Positions 41,379 through 50,271 of a DNA stretch of 64,000 bases are shown piece after piece (position 1 is the first letter of the stretch; each line of letters starts with the position of its first letter). This DNA comes from Methylocystis echinoides (lineage in GTDB: Bacteria; Pseudomonadota; Alphaproteobacteria; Rhizobiales; Beijerinckiaceae), in contig NZ_BSEC01000002.1 in assembly GCF_027923385.1 (NCBI RefSeq), forward strand, positions 169,352 to 233,351, given 5' to 3'. Below the pieces are notes generated by a model. It did no database searches, was not told the origin of the DNA, and saw only the letters and a list, made by a program, of their open reading frames with translations. The position numbers and the translations under genes were made by a program.

Positions 41379-43433
41379 CTAAGCGGAGCTCCAACCTTTT
41401 CGGATTTTCTCCGTAATTGTCGCCAAATCGTTCAGAGCAGCTCCGATCTCGCCAGCGTCCGAGGAAGTAGAGCGGCCGGCTCGTTGCGCTTCGGCCGTTA
41501 TCCCGACGATAGCGTCTGAGATCACTACGTCGAGGGCCGTGAGTTTATTCTGGACGCTTTCGACCTCTGAGTTTCCTGTCGGCGTTCCGACAACTGGTCC
41601 CTCGCTTGCAGGTGCGGCGGGGATGGCGCCTAATTCGACCTGCTTTGCCTTCGTGCCGAGCTCTGACTTCAAGGTGGCCTCGAGCCACGCCGCGGGCTCC
41701 ATCCAGCGCTGCAAACTCGGCCGCTCGATCGACACGATCCCAGTTTGCTCCATGAGGAGGCGCATCCGACGATCACGAAAGAAATAAAGCTTCCCAATTT
41801 CGAATGGCCGCGCATTGGCGACGAGCAGGATTGACTTATCCTTGGGCATGCGGGTCAGCTCTTGCGGCCGACGCAGCGGCGCCGCCATGTGCCCGAGCGA
41901 GACGCGAGATTGAGACAGGCCTGCTCCCATCATCTTCGTCGTGTGCGTCGCCGTGTATGTCCCCAGCGCGTCAGAGACGTACCGCGCAGTCTCATTGTCG
42001 TTGATCGCGACGAAGAGCTTGAGCGCCGCTCCGGCGACGAGCGTCTCGCGCATCGCCTTGCCATAGGTCTCGTCGAGCTGGGAGATATTTTGCAACACGA
42101 TCGCCATGCGGAAGCCATAGCCAGCGCTGACAGCAATCTTTGAGGCGAGAGACGACATCCTACCGAGCGCGTAGAATTCATCGAGGAGCAGAAGCACCTG
42201 ATGCGGTTCGTCGGCACCGGGGAGATCGCGCATCAGCACGTCATGGATCTGCTGAAACAGAATCCGAATGAGCGGCCGATAGCTTTCCAGATCTGCGAGC
42301 GGCGAGCCGATAAAGATCGACATGCGCTTGCGGCGCAGTTCGCGAATATCGAAATCAGACGTCTCCGTCGCGGCGCAGATGAGCGGCGAGTCCCAGGGCG
42401 CGAAAGCGTTGTTGACGTTGAACATGACCGAGCCGCGCGTGCGGTCGGGAATCGCCACAAATTGATTGAAGGCGTCGAGCACCCAGGACGGGACCGAACC
42501 GTCATTTTCCGTAGCGGCGATGGTTTTGAGCACGTCGGCGATATCGTGCCCGGTAGAGATCACGCGCACCGCGGAGCGAATATGCCGCGCTTTCTCGAAA
42601 TGGATGCTCGTCATCACATAGCCGAGCAGCGCCGCGACGGTCTTGCGGGCGGCGAGCGCCCATTCGTTCTCGACTGAACCGGTCGCGACGAGGAAGCTCG
42701 CGATATTTGCGCAATCCGTCGCCATTTCGGGGCCGGGCCGCACATAGTCGAGGGGATTGTAGCGGTGGGAGGAGGCGGAGCCCGGCGCGAAGACGAAAAC
42801 ACTGTCGCCCTTCGCCGCGCGCGCGGCGCCGAAGGATTTCAGATTCTCGCTCTTGATGTCGAGCGTCACCATAGATCCGGGCCAGGCGAGGCCGTTCGGG
42901 ATTACGAAGCTCACACCCTTGCCGGTGCGGGTCGGGCCGACGATCAGCATGTGGCCGGGGTCGTTTGAGATCAGCGTTTGCCCATTGAGGCGGCCGAGAA
43001 TAATTCCGCTTTTGGCCGCCAGCCCCGCGCGGCGCGCCTCAGAGAGCGTTCCGAAGCGCGCGTCGCCATGCAGCGTCGATTTGCGGTTCGCATAGAGAAA
43101 GACGGCAAGGGCGACGAAAAGCGCGAGAACGACGCCGGCGGCGATGGCGCCGTTCTCCAGCGCGAGTTTGGCGACGCGCTCGTCCTGCGCATAGACATAA
43201 AAGTGCTTGTAGGCGAGCGGAAAGCCATGGTCGAAGGAGATCGGTGGAAACCGCTCGTACTCAAGACGGGGATTCTCCGTCGTGACCCTCTTGAGAAGTT
43301 CCCATTTCTGCGCAGGCTTCGAGAAGCCCGAGCGAAGGCCGGTCACGACCGCATAGGGCACGACCCAAAGCAGCGCCGCGGCAAGGGAGACGAACAGCCC
43401 GACGATCAGCCGCTCGAGATGTTCCCGCATCAT
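41379..43433 (-). CDS. virD4: VirD4/TraG coupling protein
   Basis: 684 residues. Two N-terminal membrane spans (about 10-32 and 78-100), Walker A near residue 168 (LIVGPTRTGKGVSFVIPN), Walker B near 416 (LLLLDEFYALG). The hexameric ATPase links the relaxosome to the VirB channel. The C-terminal 160 residues after APLRRPQELTRM are variable and presumably receive substrates. Last gene of the operon, 14 bp after virB11. The relic at 25918-27446 shows a second copy once existed. Confidence 0.95.
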   Translation of the reverse strand: MMREHLERLIVGLFVSLAAALLWVVPYAVVTGLRSGFSKPAQKWELLKRVTTENPRLEYERFPPISFDHGFPLAYKHFYVYAQDERVAKLALENGAIAAGVVLALFVALAVFLYANRKSTLHGDARFGTLSEARRAGLAAKSGIILGRLNGQTLISNDPGHMLIVGPTRTGKGVSFVIPNGLAWPGSMVTLDIKSENLKSFGAARAAKGDSVFVFAPGSASSHRYNPLDYVRPGPEMATDCANIASFLVATGSVENEWALAARKTVAALLGYVMTSIHFEKARHIRSAVRVISTGHDIADVLKTIAATENDGSVPSWVLDAFNQFVAIPDRTRGSVMFNVNNAFAPWDSPLICAATETSDFDIRELRRKRMSIFIGSPLADLESYRPLIRILFQQIHDVLMRDLPGADEPHQVLLLLDEFYALGRMSSLASKIAVSAGYGFRMAIVLQNISQLDETYGKAMRETLVAGAALKLFVAINDNETARYVSDALGTYTATHTTKMMGAGLSQSRVSLGHMAAPLRRPQELTRMPKDKSILLVANARPFEIGKLYFFRDRRMRLLMEQTGIVSIERPSLQRWMEPAAWLEATLKSELGTKAKQVELGAIPAAPASEGPVVGTPTGNSEVESVQNKLTALDVVISDAIVGITAEAQRAGRSTSSDAGEIGAALNDLATITEKIRKGWSSA

Positions 43434-43447
43434 CGGCGCTCGACCTC

Positions 43448-44497
43448 TCAGCGCGCCCGCGCCGCGGAGCCCTGTTTCCAGGCCGCCATGCGCGAGAAAT
43501 AGACCTCAGACGTTCCGCGCCAGCCGCCCACCCGGCTTTGTTGGACCACGATTGGCAGGACCGTCTTCACATAGGAGATGATCTCGTCCTTGCGTAGGCC
43601 GAGTCCGCTCTGCATGACCATCAGCGCGAGCTGCTCGAACGCGCCGGCGGGGCTGTCGGCGTGAATCGTTGTGATCGAGCCGGGATGGCCAGTGTTGACC
43701 GCCCGCAGGAAGGAATAAGCCTCGGCCCCCCGGATTTCGCCGAGAAAAATCCGGTCCGGGCGCAGGCGCATGGCGGCTTGGAGCAGGCTCTCAATCGTGA
43801 CCCGCGCCTGGCCCTGGTCGCCCTTGGAGGCGACGAGCGGCAGGAAGTTTTTCTGCAGCGGCCTTACCTCGCGCGTGTCTTCGATCGTGACGATCCGCTC
43901 CTCGAGCGGCACTTCCTTTAGAATAGCGTTGAGAAAGGTGGTCTTGCCCGACGAAGTGCCACCGGAAAGCAGGATCGAGTAACGGTTGTGGACAGCGAGT
44001 CGGATGAAGGCTTCGATCCGCCCGGCGTCCAAATGCTCGCAGAGCGCGCGGTCGACATCAGAAAGGTTTTCACCGGCGGAGACCTTGACCCGTTCGAAAG
44101 ATCCCATGCGGCGATAATCCTCGAGGGCCAGCTCCTTGATCACCTGCTTGCGGATCGCAAAGGCTCCGCCGTTGGTCGTCGCCGGCGCGAGCACCCCTTG
44201 AAAGCGTTCGCCGGTGGCGAGCGCGGCCGAGAGCAGCGGATGCTCGCTATTGACGCTCTGGTGCGAAAATCCCGCGACGCGCTCGCAGAGATGCCTTATC
44301 CAATCGCTTGTCACCGCTGGCGTCTCGATGCGCCGCATCGACGACTCGCCCAGCACCTCAACGAAGAGCTCGTTTGGGCCATTGGCGACGATTTCGACGA
44401 CGGTCTCGTCGTTCAGCCACTGCCGCAGCGACCCGAGCGCGTCCTCGAGGAAGACCGTATGGGCGTCCGCGTCCTTATCGACGAGCCTTGGCTTCAC
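43448..44497 (-). CDS. virB11: VirB11 ATPase
   Basis: 349 residues from GTG 44497 (GGGAG upstream), overlapping virB10 by 23 bp. Walker A near residue 180 (LLSGGTSSGKTTFLNAIL), Asp box TIEDTREVRPL, Walker B-type RPDRIFLGEIRGAEAY and the His box GHPGSITTIHADS. The hexameric cytoplasmic ATPase drives pilus assembly and substrate transfer. Confidence 0.95.
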   Translation of the reverse strand: MKPRLVDKDADAHTVFLEDALGSLRQWLNDETVVEIVANGPNELFVEVLGESSMRRIETPAVTSDWIRHLCERVAGFSHQSVNSEHPLLSAALATGERFQGVLAPATTNGGAFAIRKQVIKELALEDYRRMGSFERVKVSAGENLSDVDRALCEHLDAGRIEAFIRLAVHNRYSILLSGGTSSGKTTFLNAILKEVPLEERIVTIEDTREVRPLQKNFLPLVASKGDQGQARVTIESLLQAAMRLRPDRIFLGEIRGAEAYSFLRAVNTGHPGSITTIHADSPAGAFEQLALMVMQSGLGLRKDEIISYVKTVLPIVVQQSRVGGWRGTSEVYFSRMAAWKQGSAARAR

Positions 44498-45776
44498 GGC
44501 GCAGCTCCCTCAGTTCCTCTTTGACGGGGTCGGGATAAAATAAAGAAAAATCGAGGTCCTTCTTGATGAAGACGACGATGCGCGCGCCCTGGTCGACGTA
44601 GACGGTGGGCGGAATGTTGATCGAATCCCGCAGCGCCTCTTGCGAGAGACGGGTCAAGGATTGCGAAACCTGCTGCGCGCCGATCTGCCGGGCGTTGATC
44701 ACATTTTGATTGGGCAGCGTCGTGATCGCCGTGAGCTGGCCGGTGAGGGGATCGAGCACATATTGGCTTTGTTGCTGGTAGCTGTTGACGTTCTGGCCAA
44801 GCGTCGCGACGAATTGCGAGACGCCGCCGATCACGCTGAGCGCGACTGCCGCCCCAAAGCGCTCGACATAGTGATTATCGACGAAGCCTGAGTTGCCGGC
44901 CCGGCCGAGATCGTCCGTCCCCTGGGAGCCCAGCTGAACGGAGACGCCGTCGGGGCGCAAGAGTCGCGTCCAGACCACGAAAACCCTCGTCTGCCCGCGG
45001 GCGAGCCCGGAGCGATACTCGCCGATCAGCGTCGATCCCGAGGGGACGAGCACACGACGGCCGTCGAAGGACCAGACGTCCTCGCGGGTGATGGCTTTCA
45101 CGGAGCCTGGGAGGTCGCTCTGGATCGCGGTCAGCAGCTCGCCGCGGACCATCGTGCCTTGCGGCACGAGGGCGTCGATCCGCTCGTTTTTTGTCGCGAT
45201 GGATCGTTCGACGCCGGCCGAGCCCGCGCGGGCGAGAAAGCGCCGGTTGGGATCGTCGTCAGCGATTTCCGAGGCGCTCCCCGTTGCCTGCTCATTGTTC
45301 CCTGCCGTCGCGCCGAGTGCGCCATCGGCGACGAGCTGGGGCGCGCGCAGCCGTTCCCAACGCCGCCGCTCCTCTTCGGCGGCGAGACGCCGGGCCTCGA
45401 CGTCGTCGACTTTCGGTTCGCTCTCCGTCTCGAAGGCCGGTGGCGCGACAAGAGGCGTGGGAGGGGCGACCGGCGGCGGGGGAACCTCGGCGGCTGGCGG
45501 CGGCGGCGGGGCCGTCATCTTGCCGAGATCCAGATTTGGGCGCTGGTCGATCGCGGGCGCCGGAAAGGCGGTGGTGTGGAATTCCTCTTTCTCCGGCGCG
45601 GTCATCGGCCGCGTCTCCTTATGCTGGGAGGCGTAAACCATCCAGCCGACAAAGAGCGTCGCGACACTCGGAATGCCGACTTTGATGAAATTCCCCACGA
45701 CCTGCGACGAGCGCTGGACCGAGCTTCTCGCCGCGTCTTCAAGCTCGAGGGAACGATAATGTTCGGGCGACGGCAT
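44475..45776 (-). CDS. virB10: VirB10 channel protein
   Basis: 433 residues from ATG 45776 (AAGGAGCG just upstream; a longer frame to 45830 lacks one). One N-terminal span (about 33-50), a Pro-rich periplasmic linker (PPPPPAAEVPPPPVAPPTPL), then the VirB10 beta-barrel domain (QGTMVRGELLTAIQSDLPG, RVLVPSGSTLIGEYRSG, VYVDQGARIVVFIKKDLDF). It spans both membranes and forms the outer-membrane pore with VirB7 and VirB9. Confidence 0.95.
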   Translation of the reverse strand: MPSPEHYRSLELEDAARSSVQRSSQVVGNFIKVGIPSVATLFVGWMVYASQHKETRPMTAPEKEEFHTTAFPAPAIDQRPNLDLGKMTAPPPPPAAEVPPPPVAPPTPLVAPPAFETESEPKVDDVEARRLAAEEERRRWERLRAPQLVADGALGATAGNNEQATGSASEIADDDPNRRFLARAGSAGVERSIATKNERIDALVPQGTMVRGELLTAIQSDLPGSVKAITREDVWSFDGRRVLVPSGSTLIGEYRSGLARGQTRVFVVWTRLLRPDGVSVQLGSQGTDDLGRAGNSGFVDNHYVERFGAAVALSVIGGVSQFVATLGQNVNSYQQQSQYVLDPLTGQLTAITTLPNQNVINARQIGAQQVSQSLTRLSQEALRDSINIPPTVYVDQGARIVVFIKKDLDFSLFYPDPVKEELRELRREAKARR

Positions 45777-45786
45777 TGTTCGCTCC

Positions 45787-46605
45787 TTACCAAAAATGTA
45801 GACCGTTGAAGCCCACGCGCTCTGGCGCATAGGGCTCGAGGCCGTCAGGTTCGTGGAGATTGTTCAGCCGCCGATTGAAGACGCAGGTCGCTTCCGCGCC
45901 GTTGCGCAGCGTCCACTGGAAATTGACTTTGTCGACGATGACGTAGGGGCCCTCTTTATGGAAATTGACGACGCTCTCCTTGCGGTCGCGGTCGACAACG
46001 AAGATCGCCGGCGTCTCCTGATCTGGCGCGAAGCGAAACCAGGTTTTGACGCCATCGTCAAAGACCGAGGTCGGCTTTGAGAGCGAGGAGCCCTTGTAGG
46101 CGTAATCGCTGTTGGCGTTGGCGACGTTGAAATTCTTGGTATTGGGATAGCTCGCGCGCTCCTTCGCGAGCGCGACGAGCCTGGCGTCGGCCTCGTCGTC
46201 GGGGAAGCGAAAGCGCACCTTGAACACTTGCGCCCTGCCCTGCCGAAAATCCGCCCGCAGCAGGAAGGAGTAGATGCGCTTCGAGGTGACCACATTCAGA
46301 TTGGAGAACGCGTTCTTCTCGACGGGCTTGACGAAGATGATGTTGCCGCGCTTGTTGGGCTCGACCTTCCAGGCGACAGAGTCGCCGAGCGCCAATGTCT
46401 CGATCTTCTCGTCCTCGCCCAGCACAATCATTGTGGAGACGCCATAGGAGCCGTTGATGGCGACGACCTCGTCGGGGCGGAAACTGACCTCCCGCACCCG
46501 AGCGTCGTAGCGGCCCGCCCAAGGCGACTCCTCAGCCTGCGCGAGGCTCGCAGCGCCGATGGCGAGCAGACCGAGAAGGAGGGGGAAGCCAAGACGCCGG
46601 GTCAT
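45787..46605 (-). CDS. virB9: VirB9 core-complex protein
   Basis: 272 residues with a signal peptide (cleavage near AQA-EE). The N-terminal domain has SPWAGRYDARVREVSFRPDEVVAINGSYG, and the C-terminal domain KTWFRFAPDQETPAIFVVDRD and the terminal FNGLHFW match VirB9/TrbG. It forms the periplasmic ring with VirB7 and VirB10. Confidence 0.95.
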   Translation of the reverse strand: MTRRLGFPLLLGLLAIGAASLAQAEESPWAGRYDARVREVSFRPDEVVAINGSYGVSTMIVLGEDEKIETLALGDSVAWKVEPNKRGNIIFVKPVEKNAFSNLNVVTSKRIYSFLLRADFRQGRAQVFKVRFRFPDDEADARLVALAKERASYPNTKNFNVANANSDYAYKGSSLSKPTSVFDDGVKTWFRFAPDQETPAIFVVDRDRKESVVNFHKEGPYVIVDKVNFQWTLRNGAEATCVFNRRLNNLHEPDGLEPYAPERVGFNGLHFW

Positions 46606-47375
46606 TTCTCGGCTCCCGTCGCGGTCGGGACCGTTTCCTGGTCGCGGCGATATTCGGTCGTCTGGAAGCCGAGCGGATTGTCGAAGCGCATCTGGTTCGA
46701 CATGGGCGCGCCGGAATAGCGAAAACGCACCAGCGCCACCCAGTCGCGATGAACGATGTTAGAGGCGGATTTCTCGTCCGTGCCAAAGCGCACCAGCGCC
46801 GTGCGCTGGTTTGGGAACGTCACCGATTTGACCGAGACGGCGACCTCCGTGGTCGCGCCGAATATCTTGACCGGGTTCTTCGGATTGGCCGGGCTGAAAA
46901 TCTCGGTGAGATCGCGGGCGGCGTCGCCGGTCGAGAGCAGCTGCGCGAGATCGAAATTGTCCTTGAGCGCCTTGGGATCGTAAGTCTCGCGCGCCTTTAC
47001 ATAGCGCACGACGTTGAACATGGTGACGGCTTCGTCTTGGCTGAGCGCTCCCTCCGCCATCGGCCGCTTGACCTCGACGAAGCCTGAGGATTTGTCGACG
47101 ACGATCATATAAGGCTCAAAGGTCTTGAGCGGCGCGAGGCTTGCGAGCGAGACAATTGCGCCGAGCGCGACGACTGTCATCACGGCGGCGATGATCCAGG
47201 CGATCGAGAGCGACGCGTTTTTCCAGAGCGTCCGGTCCTCCTCCCAGGTTCCGCCCTCCTGGTAGTAGCGCGCGCCCTCCCCTGTCGCGGGGGTCCCAGG
47301 GCCCGGCGCAATGGGGGCGAACTCTTCTCGCAGGGCCCTGCGGGGGAGACGGCGAAACGGCAATTCCCACATCAT
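46602..47375 (-). CDS. virB8: VirB8 inner-membrane scaffold
   Basis: 257 residues; ATG 47375 shares a base with the virB6 stop (TGATG). One span (about 58-80), then the NTF2-like periplasmic domain (VEVKRPMAEGALSQDEAVTMFNVVRYVKARETYDP, VHRDWVALVRFRYSGAP). It overlaps virB9 by 4 bp. VirB8 dimers organise the inner-membrane complex. Confidence 0.9.
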   Translation of the reverse strand: MMWELPFRRLPRRALREEFAPIAPGPGTPATGEGARYYQEGGTWEEDRTLWKNASLSIAWIIAAVMTVVALGAIVSLASLAPLKTFEPYMIVVDKSSGFVEVKRPMAEGALSQDEAVTMFNVVRYVKARETYDPKALKDNFDLAQLLSTGDAARDLTEIFSPANPKNPVKIFGATTEVAVSVKSVTFPNQRTALVRFGTDEKSASNIVHRDWVALVRFRYSGAPMSNQMRFDNPLGFQTTEYRRDQETVPTATGAEK

Positions 47376-48466
47376 CAAATCTGGTCCATTTTCTTGGCGA
47401 GCACATCGGCGGCGCGTTGGCCATAGATGCGCTCATAGTGGGCGCGCGTGACGCGATCCTGCAGCGACCGATCGAGGCCCAACCGCGCGCCATAGCCAAA
47501 GGGTAAGCGGGCGCGATAGGCCCCCGAGGCGACCATCGCGCCGTTCGCGGTGACTGAGCGCCAGAGCCCGCCGATCGTCGTCGCATAGAGAGGAATGCCG
47601 CCCGCGATTGCTGCGGCCATGCCGGGGAGCTGGCTCAGCAGGAAGAGCCCGGTCAGGCCGACGAGAAAGAAAGGCGCGAGCGCGCCCCAATCGACCTGGC
47701 CGCTGTTGATGGCGGCGCCAAGACCCGCGAAGATCGGCTGCGTGACGGTGAGGTAGAATGCGAGAAAGGCGTAAACCAGCACCTGCAGCATCGCATACAT
47801 GACGGCGGCGGAGAGCCAGCCGGAGAAGAAGCGCGTGGAGGCGTCGAAAAGCAGCAGCAGAATCATTAAGGGCGCAATGCCGAGGATCAGCCACAGAAAG
47901 ACCTTCGAGAGGATGATCGTGAAGGTGGCGACCGCCAGAAACAGCGCAATGATGATGACGCAGGCAAGCCCGACAAGCGCCGAAGCGAAGGATTGCAGGC
48001 TGAAGGCAAAATGCAGCTGGAAACCTTGCGCAACCTGGTTCCAGATCGCTTCCAGCGCCGAGACCACGGCGTTTGGCGATGTGTACGTGTTGTTGTTCCC
48101 GACGCTGAGCAGGCGATTGCCAATCGCCGCCGGCCCGTCGTTGAAGAGCGTGTAGGCGAAGCTCGTGAAGTCGCTCCAGGAGGTTGCGAGCGCGTAGATC
48201 ACAAAGGCCCGAAACAGCCGGAAGGCGGCGTCGGTCGCGGTCCCCGTTGCGGTGCCGGACCAGACCCCAAATCCCCAGAAGATCACATACGCGATGAGAA
48301 GGAGCGAGGCGATCGAAGCCCCTGCCCCGCCCGCCGTCACATCGCGGGCGAGTTCCTGAAAGGCGCCTTGGACATAGGTGCAGCCGGTCTGGTCGACGCC
48401 GGAGAGGATCTGCGGAATGATTCCGGACCCGTAATTGTGCGCCGGGCAGTTCTGCAGGACGGTCAC
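47375..48466 (-). CDS. virB6: VirB6 polytopic membrane protein
   Basis: 363 residues with at least six spans; GTG start in GTGA overlap with the lipoprotein gene. TrbL/VirB6 pattern: long N-terminal region with FQELARDVTAGGAG, then FTIILSKVFLWLILGIAPLMILLLLFD and multiple C-terminal spans. It forms part of the inner-membrane channel. Confidence 0.9.
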   Translation of the reverse strand: MTVLQNCPAHNYGSGIIPQILSGVDQTGCTYVQGAFQELARDVTAGGAGASIASLLLIAYVIFWGFGVWSGTATGTATDAAFRLFRAFVIYALATSWSDFTSFAYTLFNDGPAAIGNRLLSVGNNNTYTSPNAVVSALEAIWNQVAQGFQLHFAFSLQSFASALVGLACVIIIALFLAVATFTIILSKVFLWLILGIAPLMILLLLFDASTRFFSGWLSAAVMYAMLQVLVYAFLAFYLTVTQPIFAGLGAAINSGQVDWGALAPFFLVGLTGLFLLSQLPGMAAAIAGGIPLYATTIGGLWRSVTANGAMVASGAYRARLPFGYGARLGLDRSLQDRVTRAHYERIYGQRAADVLAKKMDQI

Positions 48467-48735
48467 TTAAGCCGCTCCGCGTTGATGGGGCGCAAGGGAC
48501 CGCAGTCGCCAACGACGGAGCTGAAGGGCGCAGGCGCGTGCGCCGCCTCGGGCTCCGCATAGAACAAGGCTTGCACGGCGTTCTGTTGCGGGCCCGCCGG
48601 CTCGGGCATCGGTTGCTCAGCCGCCGCGGGCATGCCGCCCTCGGACATCGCGCAAGGCGCCTCCAACGGCTTGTAGCCACAGGCCGAGAGCGGGCCTGCG
48701 AGCAGCGCGGCGCTCGCCAAGAGAAGACGCCACAT
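48463..48735 (-). CDS. Small lipoprotein at the virB7 position
   Basis: 90 residues from ATG 48735. Lipobox at LLAGPLSAC (Cys 19), then a Pro/Glu-rich mature part. VirB7 proteins are small lipoproteins that tether VirB9 to the outer membrane, and TrbK-like entry-exclusion proteins have the same form; the sequence does not decide between them. The position between virB5 and virB6 favours VirB7 or an exclusion (Eex) protein. Confidence 0.65.
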   Translation of the reverse strand: MWRLLLASAALLAGPLSACGYKPLEAPCAMSEGGMPAAAEQPMPEPAGPQQNAVQALFYAEPEAAHAPAPFSSVVGDCGPLRPINAERLK

Positions 48736-48739
48736 CGCT

Positions 48740-49453
48740 CTATTGTCCGTAGGGTCGAAACTGCATGGCGCGGGCCGCGGCGGAAAGCCCGGCGATGCGA
48801 TCGAGATTAGCCTGATTGGCGGCCGCCGCCGCCGTGTTGACCGCGCCATTGAGCTGGACGATCGACTGGCCGTTCTGCGCCTGGATCTGCGAATTCTGAT
48901 CGATCGAGCCTTTCACGTCGGGGGAGCTTCCGATCTGTTGCCCGCCGGACGTGTAGGCGTTGCTCGCGCTCTTGACCGTCCCTTGCGTCGAGTTGATGAG
49001 GCCGAGAATGAGTTGGGCTGTGTTCGAGGAGTTGAGATAGGCCTTGTCGCTCGGGAGCGCGCCTTGCAGCCCGGAGAGTGTTTTGACGAGATTGAGCCCA
49101 TTGATCAGCGACGAGATGATTTGCTGAGAATCGCCGCCAAGCCCAGCGAAAGACAGCGGCCCTCCTGAAATGACCGAGCCGAGCGACGGCGCGCTTCCCA
49201 TCGAAAAGCCGCCGCCGAGCGCCATTTGCGCGAGCGGCCCCTGCGCCAGCGACGAGCGGTCGCCGGTTACGGCCTGCAGGGTCTTCTGCACATTGGAAAG
49301 AATATCCTGGTCGGTCGAGAGGATTTGCTTGGTGTTCGTCGCCGTCTGCTGTGACTGGGAGAGATTGGCGGCGTCGATCACCGGAACCTGGGCATGGGCG
49401 CCGCGAACGAGGAAAAGATTCGCAAGGCAGAAAGCCAGTATTGCCCGTTTCAT
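48740..49453 (-). CDS. virB5: VirB5-like minor pilus protein
   Basis: 237 residues from ATG 49453 (AAGGA six bases before). A signal peptide ends at AHA-QV; PVIDAANLSQSQQTATNTKQ is typical of the VirB5/TrbJ N-terminus. The middle is Gly/Ser-rich and the C-terminus helical. VirB5 sits at the pilus tip and makes contact with recipients. Confidence 0.8.
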   Translation of the reverse strand: MKRAILAFCLANLFLVRGAHAQVPVIDAANLSQSQQTATNTKQILSTDQDILSNVQKTLQAVTGDRSSLAQGPLAQMALGGGFSMGSAPSLGSVISGGPLSFAGLGGDSQQIISSLINGLNLVKTLSGLQGALPSDKAYLNSSNTAQLILGLINSTQGTVKSASNAYTSGGQQIGSSPDVKGSIDQNSQIQAQNGQSIVQLNGAVNTAAAAANQANLDRIAGLSAAARAMQFRPYGQ

Positions 49454-49467
49454 GCAAAGTCCTTTTT

Positions 49468-50271
49468 CTAATGCCACAACGCGCGTTCGAGATAAACGAC
49501 GACGTTTCCGAGTGAATCGGTGATGCGGCGCTCCACGCAGCCGCCATCGAGCAGCGACTGGCAGAACTGGCTCGAGGCCAGGATGCAGGGACTATGCGCC
49601 GTGCCGCCGCCGCGGTAGCCGGCGCCGCAAATCGCATTACCGGGGTGCGGCCCGATTCCCGAGGAGAAGGAGGTAAAACTCATGCCGCGCGCGGCCTGGC
49701 TCGCCTGCGACACGCGCATCATGTTGATCGCGTTGTAGGCGCTGACGAGCAGATTGGCGGTTGCGAGCACCTGATTCCAGCTGACGCCGTTCTGCGTCCC
49801 GCCGGAGGAATTCTGGTCATAGCCGGCCATGATCGTCGGCGACCCGCCGATCAGGCCGGCGGCGCTCTGATAGGTCGGCCCGTTGCTGACGATCGTCGCC
49901 TGCGTCGCCATATTGCCTGTAACGACGTCCGCCGCCGCGGACCCAAGATTTTGGGTTGCCAGCGTCGGGCCAGTGGTATTTCCGGCCGGCGTCCTCGGCA
50001 TTTGCGAATCGTAGCTCTGGACCGCGGCGGCGCCCGCCGACTTGTCCGGGGTCGCGGTGTTATTTTCCACCGCCCCCTTCTGGCCGGTGTGGGTCGCGCA
50101 ATCGATCCCCTTCTGCCCGTCGCGCTGCTTTTGCTGCACCGGGACGAGGGTGGTCGTCAGCGCCGAGGTCTGAATCTTTTGCGTGAGTTGCTCGGCGTCC
50201 TCGACTGGAATATCGGCGAGGGCGGCGGTCGCTGAGCCGAGAAGAAAAGCTGACGTGCGGAGAAGGCGCAT
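49468..50271 (-). CDS. Exported protein of unknown function inside the virB operon
   Basis: 267 residues with a signal peptide (MRLLRTSAFLLGSATAALA). The mature protein has a Gln/Thr-rich N-terminal region, a long Ala/Gly/Asn-rich middle and four Cys near the C-terminus (NAICGAGYRGGG, SPCILASSQFCQSLLDGGCVERR). Coupled to virB4 by a TGATG overlap. No VirB family matches; possibly a second tip or periplasmic component. Confidence 0.65.
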   Translation of the reverse strand: MRLLRTSAFLLGSATAALADIPVEDAEQLTQKIQTSALTTTLVPVQQKQRDGQKGIDCATHTGQKGAVENNTATPDKSAGAAAVQSYDSQMPRTPAGNTTGPTLATQNLGSAAADVVTGNMATQATIVSNGPTYQSAAGLIGGSPTIMAGYDQNSSGGTQNGVSWNQVLATANLLVSAYNAINMMRVSQASQAARGMSFTSFSSGIGPHPGNAICGAGYRGGGTAHSPCILASSQFCQSLLDGGCVERRITDSLGNVVVYLERALWH

